Assembly: GCA_963790095.1 (NCBI GenBank) | Contig: CAWBNO010000029.1 | Span: forward strand, 1 to 64,000 | DNA length: 64,000 bases | Direction of reading: 5' to 3' | Source of the DNA: JAAXQD01 sp963790095 | Lineage (GTDB): Bacteria; Desulfobacterota; Desulfobacteria; Desulfobacterales; UBA11574 | Shown here: positions 44,002-53,122 of the stretch, piece by piece | How the letters are laid out: every line of letters starts with the position of its first letter | Numbering within the stretch: position 1 is the stretch's first letter | The notes under the pieces: model-generated | Told to the model about the DNA's origin: nothing | Database searches by the model: none | The model's input: the letters and a program-made list of their open reading frames with translations, nothing else | Translations under genes and position numbers: made by a program

Positions 44002-44568
44002 ATGTCATTTATGAGCCGAAAAACCCTCGCCCTGCTCTTCCTTATCCTTTTTTTCGTTCAGAATTTGGCCGTTGCCCAAGAGGCAAGGTTGACAGACATC
44101 ATCGTCACAAACACACAGGATGATCTTCTTGTTTATCTGAATGTCGAAGGGGCCTTTAGAGAAAAAATGAAAAAGGCCATCTTAAGTGGTGTTCCCACGC
44201 GCTTTTCATTTTTTGTGAGTCTTTATCGCGTCCGGACTCTATGGTTCGACGAAAAGATAACCGAAATCATGGTTACAAATACCGTTAAATACGACAATCT
44301 TAAAGAAGAGTTTACCATAAAACGCTCCTGGGAAAAAAGCGGAACACGGGTTTCAAAATCTTTCGATGAGGCCAAGAAATTAATCACTGAAATCGACGGT
44401 CTGAAAATTGTCCCCCTCAAACAGCTTGAAAAAGATCAACGGTATCAATTGCGAACCAAAGCCGAACTCAGCAAAGTAACCCTTCCTTATTATTTACATT
44501 ATGTCCTCTTTTTTGTTTCTCTTTGGGACTTTGAAACTGATTGGTATACTACAGATTTTACCTACTAA
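44002..44568 (+). CDS. DUF4390 exported protein
   Basis: A signal peptide (TLALLFLILFFVQNLAVAQ) precedes a 165-residue beta-rich domain with GVPTRFSFFVSLYR, LWFDEKI and a final LFFVSLWDFETDW. DUF4390 proteins are regularly encoded directly before NtrY-type kinases in Deltaproteobacteria and may sense or signal in the periplasm. The stop lies 14 bases before the NtrY start. Confidence 0.8.
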   Translation: MSFMSRKTLALLFLILFFVQNLAVAQEARLTDIIVTNTQDDLLVYLNVEGAFREKMKKAILSGVPTRFSFFVSLYRVRTLWFDEKITEIMVTNTVKYDNLKEEFTIKRSWEKSGTRVSKSFDEAKKLITEIDGLKIVPLKQLEKDQRYQLRTKAELSKVTLPYYLHYVLFFVSLWDFETDWYTTDFTY

Positions 44569-44582
44569 AACAATCGGTCATT

Positions 44583-46820
44583 ATGAGTAACAACAGATAT
44601 AAAAAGTCAGCATCCTATATCTCGGAAGAAGAGCAGAACCGGCGAAAGCGTGAAGTCATTATCATTGTTGTCGTCATTGCTGTCATTGCGCTTCTCACGT
44701 TTGCCGAGAACCGCATCATGCACTTTGGCGCCGGCATTCCCGTTTCCAATACCATCCTGATGTTTATTCTCATAAACATCAATCTACTCTTGCTCATTTT
44801 GTTGATCTTTCTTGTCTTCAGGAATCTGGTTAAGCTGCTTTACGACAGAAAACGAAAAGTGATGGGGGCAAAGCTTCGAACAAGACTGGTTGTGGCCTTT
44901 ATTGCGCTGTCATTGTTGCCGACCATTGTTCTTTTTTTCTTTTCCATAAATTTTATTACCACCAGCATTGAATTCTGGTTTAACGTTCCTGTAGAGCAGG
45001 CCCTTGAGAATTCATTGCGTGTGGGACGAAGTTTATATTGGCATGCTGAAGAGACCAGCAGCTTCTTTATGGAAAGAATGTCGTATCAGGTAGAAGCGAA
45101 GAATCTTTTAGATCCAAAAAACAGAAAAGCCCTATTCCGCTATATACAAATCGTCCAGCGTGAGTTTAATTTAAATGCGGTAGAAATCTATACAGCGGAT
45201 GCGGAGCGTCTGACATTTGCCCTTGCCCCGGGATTGGAAGACAAGCCTTTTGGAGTGATTTCCCCTGACGATCTCAAAAAAAATATACCGCTGAACAGTG
45301 TCAATACCGTTTCCGAAAGGATATCCTCGGGCGAGCTCATCAGAACCATCGGGACCATCCCCTTTGGCGTATCCTCCGGGGATGCGAAGGCCTTTGTGGC
45401 CCTGGCCAATCTCATGCCACCGGATCTCGCAGAAAACATGGCATCCATTTCAAGGGGTTATGAAGAATACCAGCAGATAAAACTTCTTAAAAAACCGATT
45501 CAGATTACCTACTACATAACCCTCTCCATTGTGGCACTTTTGGTGGTATTCTGTGCGGTATGGTTCGGCTTCTATCTTGCCAAAACAATTACCATCCCCA
45601 TCAGGGAGCTTGCTGAAGGGACCCGCAAGGTGGCCGAAGGAGATTTGAGTTTCAGCATCGGGATGGTGGCGGATGATGAGATCGGAAGTCTCGTCAACTC
45701 TTTTAACAAAATGACCAAAGATTTGCGGATCGGCAGGGATCAACTCGAGCTTTCCGCCCGTCTGCTTCGAGACCAGAACGTTGAGATTGAAAAAAGGCGT
45801 CAATACATGGAGATCGTACTGAAGAACGTATCCGCCGGTGTTATAACACTGGACGCCGGTGGTTTCATTTCTACCATGAACAAGTCGGCTGAAAAGATGC
45901 TGAATCTCAAATCTGAAGAAATTATCAAGAAAAGTTATAAAAAAATTCTTAGCGGAGAGATGCTGGATCTGGCTGAGGAAGTTATGGAGCAGCTGAAAAC
46001 GTCACGAAACGATGCGGTTAGATTGCCGTTAAAACTTGCCATAGACGGACGTCCCATGAGTTTTTTGATGCATATAAACGCCCTAAAAGACGACATTGGA
46101 CAGCATATGGGTATCGTGATGGTGTTCGATGACCTGACGGAGCTTGAAAAGGCTCAGCGTATGGCCGCATGGCGCGAAGTTGCCAGAAGGATCGCCCATG
46201 AAGTAAAGAATCCATTAACCCCCATATCCCTTTCAGCCCAGCGCCTTAAACGAAAGTATTCGGATCAGATCAAACAGCCGGTTTTTGACGAGTGCACCCA
46301 GACCATTACGGATCATGTGGAACTCATACGGAATCTCGTGGACGAATTCTCTTCGTTTGCAAGATTCCCCACGGCAAATCCAAAACCCGGTGATTTACCG
46401 CCCATCATCGAAGAGACACTGGCATTATACAAGGAGGGGCATAAGAGTATCAATTTTAATTTCAACATTACAGAAGAGATTCCTCGCCTTAACCTTGACC
46501 GCCAGCAAATAAAGCAGGCGATGATCAATCTCGTGGACAATGCTATTGCTTCCATAAGGAATGAAGGCAATATTTTAATAACACTCACCCATGATCCAAT
46601 TCTGAAAATCGTTCGATTAGAAGTAGCTGACGATGGCGTGGGCATTTCCGATATTGATAAAACGCGCCTTTTTGAGCCATATTTTTCAACGAAAAAAGCC
46701 GGGATGGGTTTAGGACTTACCATCGTAAGCAGTATTATTACGGATCATAACGGAATGATACGTGTTCAGGACAACAAGCCCAAGGGCGCCAAGTTTGTTG
46801 TCGATTTGCCGGTGAATTAA
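44583..46820 (+). CDS. ntrY: NtrY-type membrane sensor kinase (745 aa)
   Basis: Four predicted membrane helices: three in the first 115 residues and one near 330. A periplasmic segment of about 200 residues lies between the last two. HAMP (about 345-400), PAS (about 415-520), HisKA (REVARRIAHEVKNPLTPISL) and HATPase (DDGVGISDIDKTRLFEPYFS, GMGLGLTI) follow. The ATG at 44583 follows the DUF4390 stop; the frame upstream overlaps it. It should phosphorylate the NtrX-like protein encoded 19 bases downstream. Confidence 0.92.
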   Translation: MSNNRYKKSASYISEEEQNRRKREVIIIVVVIAVIALLTFAENRIMHFGAGIPVSNTILMFILININLLLLILLIFLVFRNLVKLLYDRKRKVMGAKLRTRLVVAFIALSLLPTIVLFFFSINFITTSIEFWFNVPVEQALENSLRVGRSLYWHAEETSSFFMERMSYQVEAKNLLDPKNRKALFRYIQIVQREFNLNAVEIYTADAERLTFALAPGLEDKPFGVISPDDLKKNIPLNSVNTVSERISSGELIRTIGTIPFGVSSGDAKAFVALANLMPPDLAENMASISRGYEEYQQIKLLKKPIQITYYITLSIVALLVVFCAVWFGFYLAKTITIPIRELAEGTRKVAEGDLSFSIGMVADDEIGSLVNSFNKMTKDLRIGRDQLELSARLLRDQNVEIEKRRQYMEIVLKNVSAGVITLDAGGFISTMNKSAEKMLNLKSEEIIKKSYKKILSGEMLDLAEEVMEQLKTSRNDAVRLPLKLAIDGRPMSFLMHINALKDDIGQHMGIVMVFDDLTELEKAQRMAAWREVARRIAHEVKNPLTPISLSAQRLKRKYSDQIKQPVFDECTQTITDHVELIRNLVDEFSSFARFPTANPKPGDLPPIIEETLALYKEGHKSINFNFNITEEIPRLNLDRQQIKQAMINLVDNAIASIRNEGNILITLTHDPILKIVRLEVADDGVGISDIDKTRLFEPYFSTKKAGMGLGLTIVSSIITDHNGMIRVQDNKPKGAKFVVDLPVN

Positions 46821-46839
46821 CAATCAAGGAGCTAAAAAT

Positions 46840-48222
46840 ATGTTTCCTTCTATTTTAATTGTAGATGACGAGCCTTCCATATTGAAGTCTTTAGGCGGGC
46901 TCCTTTCAGATGAAGGGTTTGGGGTCGCAACGGCCGCCAATGGGTATGAGGCGTTGAAAATCGTTGCTACCGAATCGCCGGATCTCGTGTTGCTCGATAT
47001 TTGGATGCCGGGTATCGATGGTATTGAAACATTAAAGGAGATAAAGAAGGACAATCCGCACATACAGGTTATCATCATATCCGGACACGGAAACATCGAA
47101 ACTGCTGTAAAAGCCACAAAACTGGGGGCATTCGACTTGATCGAAAAACCCCTCTCCATCGATAAGGTCATTGTGTCGATCAATAACGCATTGAATTTCA
47201 GACGGCTGGAGGAAGAAAACAGATATCTGCGGAAAAAGACTTTAGAAAAAAACTCCATTACCGGAAACAGCCCCCCCATTGTCGCATTGAAAAAACAGAT
47301 CGCCGTTTCAGCGCCGACAGAGGCATGGATTTTGATCACCGGGGAGAATGGAACCGGCAAGGAACTGGCTGCACGAACCATACACCAGCTCAGCTCCAGA
47401 GCAGAGCATCCCCTCATCGATGTTCACTGTGCCGCAATTCCTGAAGAACTCATTGAAAGTGAATTGTTCGGTCAAGAAAAAGGCGCGTTTTCCAGCGCTT
47501 TGGCCAAAAAAATCGGCAAATTCGAGCTGGCCAATAAAGGCACGATTTTTTTTGACGAGATCGGTGACATGAGTCTAAAAACTCAGTCAAAGATTCTTCG
47601 GGTTCTACAGGAACAGCAGTTTCAGCGGGTCGGGGGCAGCAGAACATTGAGTGTCAATGTTCGGGTCATTGCATCCACCAATAAAGATCTTGAAAAAGAG
47701 ATCGAAAAGGGAACATTCAGAGAAGATATTTACTACCGGCTGAATGTGATCCCCATAGAGGTGCCGCCGTTAAGGAATCGTTTTGAGGATATTCCCCAGT
47801 TGGTGGAAATATTTTTAAATGAATGTGCCCAGCAGAATCGAAGTAAAAAGAAGGAAATCACCCGGGAAGCGATTGATCTGTTATGCAAATATTCATGGCC
47901 TGGAAACGTCAGGGAGTTGAAAAATTTGATTGAGCGTCTGGCCATTATGGTTGGCAAAGAAGTTATCGATAAAACAGAAATCCCTGCGCCCTACAACCCC
48001 AATTCAAGGGACGAAAAAACATCCATCGAAGCACAGCTTTTTTTGAGCGATTCTTTAAAAGACGCCAAAATGATTTTTGAAAGAGAATTTATTCAAAGAA
48101 AGCTTATGCAGAACCATAACAATATCAACAAAACCGCTAAGTCAATGGGGGTTGAGAAGAATTATTTGAATAAACGGATCAACACCCTCAAACTATCCGC
48201 AAAACAGGAGACCAAAGACTGA
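46840..48222 (+). CDS. ntrX: NtrX-like response regulator with altered sigma-54 contact loop
   Basis: Receiver (DLVLLDIWMPGIDG), AAA+ (GENGTGKE, GTIFFDEIGD) and Fis-type helix-turn-helix (NNINKTAKSMGVEKNYLNKR), 460 residues. The sigma-54 contact motif GAFTGA reads GAFSSA here (KGAFSSALAKKIG), losing the Thr and Gly needed for contact with sigma-54. It may therefore act on other promoters or as a repressor, as known for some NtrC/NtrX relatives. AAGGAG lies 10 bases before the ATG. Operon with NtrY. Confidence 0.9.
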   Translation: MFPSILIVDDEPSILKSLGGLLSDEGFGVATAANGYEALKIVATESPDLVLLDIWMPGIDGIETLKEIKKDNPHIQVIIISGHGNIETAVKATKLGAFDLIEKPLSIDKVIVSINNALNFRRLEEENRYLRKKTLEKNSITGNSPPIVALKKQIAVSAPTEAWILITGENGTGKELAARTIHQLSSRAEHPLIDVHCAAIPEELIESELFGQEKGAFSSALAKKIGKFELANKGTIFFDEIGDMSLKTQSKILRVLQEQQFQRVGGSRTLSVNVRVIASTNKDLEKEIEKGTFREDIYYRLNVIPIEVPPLRNRFEDIPQLVEIFLNECAQQNRSKKKEITREAIDLLCKYSWPGNVRELKNLIERLAIMVGKEVIDKTEIPAPYNPNSRDEKTSIEAQLFLSDSLKDAKMIFEREFIQRKLMQNHNNINKTAKSMGVEKNYLNKRINTLKLSAKQETKD

Positions 48223-48237
48223 ACCTACGAAAGAGAT

Positions 48238-48798
48238 ATGGGATTGAGAATCATCGCGGGGGAATTTAAAGGAAAGAAGCTGTACTCGGTTCGAGGTAAA
48301 ACCATCCGGCCCACGGCAGACCGAACGCGAGAATCGATGTTTAATATCCTTTCCCATCAAGTTCCAGGGGCGATTGTTCTGGACCTGTTTGCCGGAACAG
48401 GTGCTTTGGGTATCGAGGCCCTGAGCCGTGGCGCTGAATCCTCGGTGTTTGTGGATAACAGCAGAGAATCTTTATCGGTGATACGGCGCAATGTCGAATC
48501 GTGTGCCCTCGATGACCGGGCCAACATTATTAAATGGAACATCGAAAAGAATTTAAATTGCTTAAAAGCGGTGAAAACCGGCTTTGATCTTGTGTTTATA
48601 GATCCCCCTTACCACCGGAATTTGCTGAAACCGACCCTCTTCAATATAGATCAAAGCAACTCTTTGAAAAACGGGACCTGCATCGTTGTCGAACACGCTT
48701 CTTTGGAACCTATTCCCACAGATCTTTTGGCATTTGAGCTTACCGATCAGAGACGATACGGGAAAACCCTTGTTTCATTCTTAAATTATGTGATATGA
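48238..48798 (+). CDS. rsmD: 16S rRNA (guanine966-N2)-methyltransferase
   Basis: 186 residues with SAM-binding DLFAGTGALGIEALSRGA and catalytic DPPY in VFIDPPYHR. The N terminus GLRIIAGEFKGKKLYSVRG is typical of RsmD. It methylates G966 (E. coli numbering) in the 30S subunit. It starts 15 bases after NtrX; CoaD follows, a common order in bacteria. Confidence 0.95.
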   Translation: MGLRIIAGEFKGKKLYSVRGKTIRPTADRTRESMFNILSHQVPGAIVLDLFAGTGALGIEALSRGAESSVFVDNSRESLSVIRRNVESCALDDRANIIKWNIEKNLNCLKAVKTGFDLVFIDPPYHRNLLKPTLFNIDQSNSLKNGTCIVVEHASLEPIPTDLLAFELTDQRRYGKTLVSFLNYVI

Positions 48799-48916
48799 GA
48801 ATATTTTTTAAAAATTGCCGTACTGACAACATTTAGTTGGGACTAAACAGACAGCCCCCGACAGACACCTCCGTACCATCGGGGCGACAGCTCAGACCAG
48901 AGAAGGAAGATAATCG

Positions 48917-49405
48917 ATGCAAAGAATTGCCATATATCCGGGGTCCTTCGATCCTGTTACCAACGGTCATGTTGATATTGCGCAAAGAGGACTCAGACTC
49001 TTTGACAAAATTATTGTCGCTATCTTGGAGAACCCGGTAAAAAATTTTCTCTTCACCGTCGAAGAACGGATGGAGATGCTGAAGTCAAGCTTTGAAGAAT
49101 ATCCCAACATTGAAGTGGAAACCTTTGACGGGCTCCTTGTGGATTATGCCGCCAAGAAAGATTCCATTGCCATACTCCGGGGGATGCGCGCTGTGTCTGA
49201 TTTTGAATATGAATTCCAGCTGGCGCTCATGAACCGGAAGCTGAACAGAGATGTTCAGACCGTCTTTTTGATGACAAGCCTGCGATGGATCTTCACCAGC
49301 TCGTCAATCATAAAAGAGGCGGCACGGTTTGGCGGCGATATAAAAGGGATGGTGCCCCCCATTGTCAACGAGAAATTGAAGGAAAAATTCAAACGGTCAA
49401 GATAG
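48917..49405 (+). CDS. coaD: Phosphopantetheine adenylyltransferase
   Basis: 162 residues with IYPGSFDPVTNGHVDI (nucleotidyltransferase TxGH motif) and the KMSKS-like TSSSIIKEAARFG. It converts 4'-phosphopantetheine and ATP to dephospho-CoA. GAAGGAAG lies about 12 nt upstream. It is 118 bases downstream of RsmD. Confidence 0.96.
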   Translation: MQRIAIYPGSFDPVTNGHVDIAQRGLRLFDKIIVAILENPVKNFLFTVEERMEMLKSSFEEYPNIEVETFDGLLVDYAAKKDSIAILRGMRAVSDFEYEFQLALMNRKLNRDVQTVFLMTSLRWIFTSSSIIKEAARFGGDIKGMVPPIVNEKLKEKFKRSR

Positions 49406-49410
49406 ACACA

Positions 49411-49710
49411 TCACTCAAAAAAAACCTCCGTGTCCGGCAACTCGATTTCCTTTGGGAAATTATCAAAGGGAAAGGGTTTTTCATTTTCATTCAACGAAAC
49501 ATACCGGAGAACCCGGTACCCATAAGCAGACACCTTGTTTGAAAAATTTCTGACTGGATCGTTGTAAGTTTTTGAAATGAGCAAGTAAACATATTGAAAT
49601 ATAACAGAAACCTGAATGATAATTTTAATAATCTCAAATACAATCAGAAACAGGATGGTATAAAGCAAACGAACGGCTATCTTTTTACGTGAAAATGGCT
49701 TGGAATTCAT
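49411..49710 (-). CDS. DUF4389 membrane protein (99 aa)
   Basis: One long membrane helix with half-helix (LLYTILFLIVFEIIKIIIQV, SVIFQYVYLLI), then NDPVRNFSNKVSAYGYRVLR and YVSLNENEKPFPF. This closely follows the DUF4389 pattern (LLYTLLF...LRRFSNRLSAY..RLLRYL.LNE..PFPF). Function unknown. It is convergent with CoaD, 5 bases away; AGAGGAG precedes its start. Confidence 0.85.
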   Translation of the reverse strand: MNSKPFSRKKIAVRLLYTILFLIVFEIIKIIIQVSVIFQYVYLLISKTYNDPVRNFSNKVSAYGYRVLRYVSLNENEKPFPFDNFPKEIELPDTEVFFE

Positions 49711-49761
49711 CGATTCTCCTCTCTAAACGGGCAGCAAAAAGTTTGATCAAGAACTTAAGTT

Positions 49762-49828
49762 TGATGAACTCGTAAAAAGTCTAATTTTGCTCGATGTTCC
49801 TCACAAAAGACTTTTTACGAAACCGTCA
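49762..49828 (+). mobile_element. MITE-like element, copy B (67 bp)
   Basis: TGATGAACTCGTAAAAAGTC at the left and GACTTTTTACGAAACCGTCA at the right are the same termini as copy A in reverse orientation. Both also share TTGCTCGATG with TCACAAAAGAC. The flanking AAGTT occurs on both sides. The internal palindrome of copy A is missing. Confidence 0.75.
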
Positions 49829-49939
49829 AGTTTCGTAACATCATTTTATAGCAGAGCCACCTAAAGCATTCATTTCGCATCCCGCTTTCAGCAGATTCCC
49901 TTCATGGGTCCACACCCCATTTGAACCCTTTTAAAGCGT

Positions 49940-50515
49940 TCAACAGGTCATTGAGATGATGTTGTCACAGATTTTCATCAAATCTTCCGTCCGGTTTTTT
50001 TCTCGTCGAGTGAGTTCGGAATCGGTGAATGTACTGCCGTAATAGGCGTTGATGATCTGTGTGGACGCGGTGTCGAGGATCTCTACAAATCGCTGAAAAT
50101 GACCGGCCTGAAGGTAGAGGGTCGCGTCGTTGACAAACAGTATCCCTTTTTTTTTCTGATATAATTTTACGAAGAGTTTTTCAATGGCCGTTGAATTATT
50201 TTCCGCCAGCTGCCGGATATGGTTTTCGTTTCTGCCGGTAAGGCGGGGCGCTGAGATGGATGTCGTTAAATAGACGACCGGTTCATCCAAAGGCGGTTCC
50301 ATTTTCCCGCCGACGCCGCCGACGGAATCCGGGGCAAGATCGAGTATTGCGATATTTTTCCCATACCCTGCCCTTAAGAAGCCTTGCAGTATCTTTTGCG
50401 TTCGGCCGGTCTTACCGGAGTTGGCGTCTCCCACAATGAGGGTTCGCCGGTCTATATATTCTTCGATGGCGTCCATTATTTCCTGTTCATTGAAATGGGT
50501 CCGGTGTCGATCCAT
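49940..50515 (-). CDS. P-loop nucleoside triphosphatase of unknown role (191 aa)
   Basis: Residues 27-34 are a Walker A (VGDANSGKTG), with a likely Walker B at KKKGILFVNDATLYL. NNSTAIEKLFVKLYQKKK and RLTGRNENHIRQLAEN are basic helices. The sequence does not match a family I know. It begins 12 bases after the NRAMP-like gene stop and is probably in the TPP-riboswitch operon with ThiD. Confidence 0.65.
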   Translation of the reverse strand: MDRHRTHFNEQEIMDAIEEYIDRRTLIVGDANSGKTGRTQKILQGFLRAGYGKNIAILDLAPDSVGGVGGKMEPPLDEPVVYLTTSISAPRLTGRNENHIRQLAENNSTAIEKLFVKLYQKKKGILFVNDATLYLQAGHFQRFVEILDTASTQIINAYYGSTFTDSELTRREKNRTEDLMKICDNIISMTC

Positions 50516-50527
50516 ATAAGATTCTGC

Positions 50528-51775
50528 TCATCCGCTCCAGATCCCGGTTTTGGCCAAAATGAAGCGCACTGCCAGCAAGGTGGTGATCGACAGAGCCCCA
50601 GCGCCGATGAGATTAAGGAGCCATCCGTTGCGATGGCCTTTGGCCCATTGCTTCTGGTTGAGCAAAAAAAGCAGGATAAATACCACCAAAGGCGTACCGC
50701 AGAGACCCAGGGCCAGCATGACCACCAGCAATATCAAGAAACTGCCCTTTACCAACGGTCCCACAAGACTTATCAAACATCCCAAAAAAACAACACTCTT
50801 GAACCGGGGACCCCGGACGCTGATGGTCCATTTCATTTTGTCAGCAATGAAATAACCGGCAGCCAGATAGGTGGGCATGATGGTGGAGAATACGGCTGCC
50901 CAGAAACCGGCCAGAAAGATACCATGGGCATAAACCCCCAACACCGGTTTGAGTGGTCGGGCCAGATCAAAGGCTGTTTTAACTTCGATTCCCTGGGGAT
51001 GAAGAACCGACGCCGCCGCCACAAATAGGGTGACACTGTAAATACCGAAGGCCAAGAACATGGACAGGAAGGTGTCCGTCCAAGCCAGCCCCATCTCCTC
51101 GGGTCCCCAGTTTCGGGCGTTTACGTTATAGGTATGCATGGCGATGATGGTCACGTGAACGGCACCCCCCATAATTCCGGCCATCATCAGCGCGCCTTGG
51201 GAACCGGGGGTAAACGTGGGAACCAGCCCTCTGGCCATCCCGCTCAGATCGGGCCTTATCTTGATCACGGTGACGACAAAGCAGACCACCACCATGGATA
51301 CCAGGATCTTGCAGACCCTTTCCACCCAACGGTACCCGCCGATGCCCACCAGGAAAAAAATCAGAACCACATAGAACAGAGACCACCAGGGCGTAAGCAC
51401 CCCCGTGACAAGGCCGGTGGTTTCCACAAGGGCCTTCATCAACACCGCGGCCGCCAGCCAGGTCGCCAACAGCGCATCGATCATCAAGGTCCAGGCCCAT
51501 ACGTTACCCCAGCGCTCCTCCACCAGGGCGATAATCCCTTTCCCGCCGATGAGCCCCACTTTGGCTGCCATGAATTGTACCACAAAGGCCAAAAGAGCGC
51601 TTAATACCACCACCCATAACAACTGATACCCGTAATGGGCGCCGGCAATGGAGACACTGGCCATGGTGGCCGGCCCACAGGCCACCGCGCTGATAACCCA
51701 AGCCGGCCCCATCTGCCGGAAAAATCGGCCAAAGACGGCGGGCGCACGATGATCTGAGTTCCTTGGGGATTGCAT
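50528..51775 (-). CDS. NRAMP-like permease with non-canonical metal site (415 aa)
   Basis: About eleven membrane helices in the APC/LeuT-like NRAMP order. In helix 1, where metal carriers have DPGN, the aligned motif is GPAT (VACGPATMASVSIAG). In helix 6 the usual MPHN is AVHV, with only His kept (GGAVHVTIIAMHTY). Loss of the Asp, Asn and Met ligands argues against Mn2+/Fe2+ transport. The gene starts 34 bases after ThiD within a TPP-riboswitch transcript, so it may carry a thiamine-related organic substrate or Mg2+; this is a guess. Confidence 0.8.
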   Translation of the reverse strand: MQSPRNSDHRAPAVFGRFFRQMGPAWVISAVACGPATMASVSIAGAHYGYQLLWVVVLSALLAFVVQFMAAKVGLIGGKGIIALVEERWGNVWAWTLMIDALLATWLAAAVLMKALVETTGLVTGVLTPWWSLFYVVLIFFLVGIGGYRWVERVCKILVSMVVVCFVVTVIKIRPDLSGMARGLVPTFTPGSQGALMMAGIMGGAVHVTIIAMHTYNVNARNWGPEEMGLAWTDTFLSMFLAFGIYSVTLFVAAASVLHPQGIEVKTAFDLARPLKPVLGVYAHGIFLAGFWAAVFSTIMPTYLAAGYFIADKMKWTISVRGPRFKSVVFLGCLISLVGPLVKGSFLILLVVMLALGLCGTPLVVFILLFLLNQKQWAKGHRNGWLLNLIGAGALSITTLLAVRFILAKTGIWSG

Positions 51776-51809
51776 GTGGAAACCTCTTATAAAAAAACCC
51801 GGTGAACGC

Positions 51810-52619
51810 TCATCCAGTGTTTAATCCGGCTTTCTCATATAAATCAAAAAAATGATGGGTGGGACCATGGCCGTGCCCGATGGACAACGAATGTTCGATG
51901 GCACCGGTGATATAGGCCTTGGAAAGGGTTACGGCTTCAAAAAAACTTTTTCCCAATGCCATGTTGGCGGCAATGGCCGAAGAAAATGTGCATCCCGTGC
52001 CATGGGTATTCTTGGTTTTCACCCAGTGACTTTTCAGCGCCTTGAATTCCAGACCGTCGGAGAGGATGTCCGTAGCGCGGTCTTCTTTAAGGTGCCCTCC
52101 TTTGACCACCACTTTTTTGGCGCCCAAACTCAGGATGTCAAGGGCTGCCTGTTTCATATCCTCCACAGTGGCAATTTTTCTGCCGACGAGGGCTTCAGTT
52201 TCGTAGATGTTGGGCGTGACGACTTCCGCCAACGGAAAAAGATAGTGTGTCAAAGCATCCTGGGCATCTTGATTGAGCAAACGATACCCGCTTTTGGAAA
52301 TCATCACCGGATCGAGAACGATCGGCGGCGATTCTACAGCTGTCAGTGCCGTTGCAATGGTCTGGATCAGCTCGATACTTGACACCATTCCGATTTTCAC
52401 GGCATGGATTTTTACGTCATCAAACAGGCAAATAATCTGATCGTGCACGATCTTTGGCAGTATCTCCTGAATGTCATACACTTTCTGGGTATTCTGAACG
52501 GTTACAGCGGTGATGGCGCTCATACCGAAAACACCATGTGCTTGAAATGTTTTTAGATCCGCCTGGATTCCGGCACCGCCCGAAGCGTCGGAACCCGCAA
52601 TGGTAAGGGCGACTCGCAT
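51810..52619 (-). CDS. thiD: Hydroxymethylpyrimidine/phosphomethylpyrimidine kinase
   Basis: The ATG at 52619 follows AGGAGG; the upstream frame part overlaps the leader. RVALTIAGSDASGGAGIQAD is the classical ThiD start and VKTKNTHGTGCTFSSAIAAN holds the anion hole and catalytic Cys. It phosphorylates HMP twice to HMP-PP for thiamine synthesis. A TPP riboswitch lies in the 130-base leader. Downstream genes on the same strand are the NRAMP-like permease and the P-loop protein. Confidence 0.96.
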   Translation of the reverse strand: MRVALTIAGSDASGGAGIQADLKTFQAHGVFGMSAITAVTVQNTQKVYDIQEILPKIVHDQIICLFDDVKIHAVKIGMVSSIELIQTIATALTAVESPPIVLDPVMISKSGYRLLNQDAQDALTHYLFPLAEVVTPNIYETEALVGRKIATVEDMKQAALDILSLGAKKVVVKGGHLKEDRATDILSDGLEFKALKSHWVKTKNTHGTGCTFSSAIAANMALGKSFFEAVTLSKAYITGAIEHSLSIGHGHGPTHHFFDLYEKAGLNTG

Positions 52620-52743
52620 GAAAAACCTCCTGACCCGGGTAGATCGCCATTGGGTCAATTTATTGAGAAATTACGAAATTCGCAGGGAATTGAAAACCGA
52701 TGAAAAAATGGCGGAGTAGAAAAACGTGATGGAACTGCTCTCC

Positions 52744-52826
52744 GATTTCCCTACGACAGTGCGAACTGTATCAGGTTCAAAGGGTATGCTCTCAGTTCTG
52801 CGATAAAATCAGAACACCCCTATCCG
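52744..52826 (-). promoter_or_regulatory. TPP riboswitch (minus strand, thiD leader)
   Basis: Reading the minus strand: GGGGTGTTCTG, then CTGAGAGCATACCC, TTTGAACCTGATACAGTT and GTAGGGAAAT are the conserved THI-box blocks. The leader between here and thiD can form CGGAG/CTCCG followed by ATTTTTT, which may be a regulated terminator (inference). Confidence 0.93.
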
Positions 52827-52939
52827 GATTTTGATCATCCCCTATCAGGATGAAAAAAAATTAGCAAGTTTTTTGTTATCCACCCACCGGTTACCTGTTT
52901 GACAAACAGAGATACTCGTGTTAGCAATCAGGCATTGAG

Positions 52940-53034
52940 TCACTGGGGGAGCCGAATGCACATCGGCTGAGAGGAGGCGGTAGGCCTCGACCCCTGGAAC
53001 CTGATCCGGATCATGCCGGCGTAGGGAAGTTGAT
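52940..53034 (+). promoter_or_regulatory. TPP riboswitch (plus strand, thiZXY leader)
   Basis: TGGGGGAGCC, GGCTGAGAGGAGGC, GACCCCTGGAACCTGATCC and GCCGGCGTAGGGAAG are the THI-box blocks in order. It precedes the ATPase gene at 53123 by about 90 bases and diverges from the minus-strand riboswitch only about 114 bases away. Confidence 0.94.
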
Positions 53035-53122
53035 AAAAACACATCTTTATTTTTCCTTCCTTTCCCCGGCTTCGATCCATGCGGAAATAATTCCATTTTT
53101 TAAACAATCTGTATATTGCACC

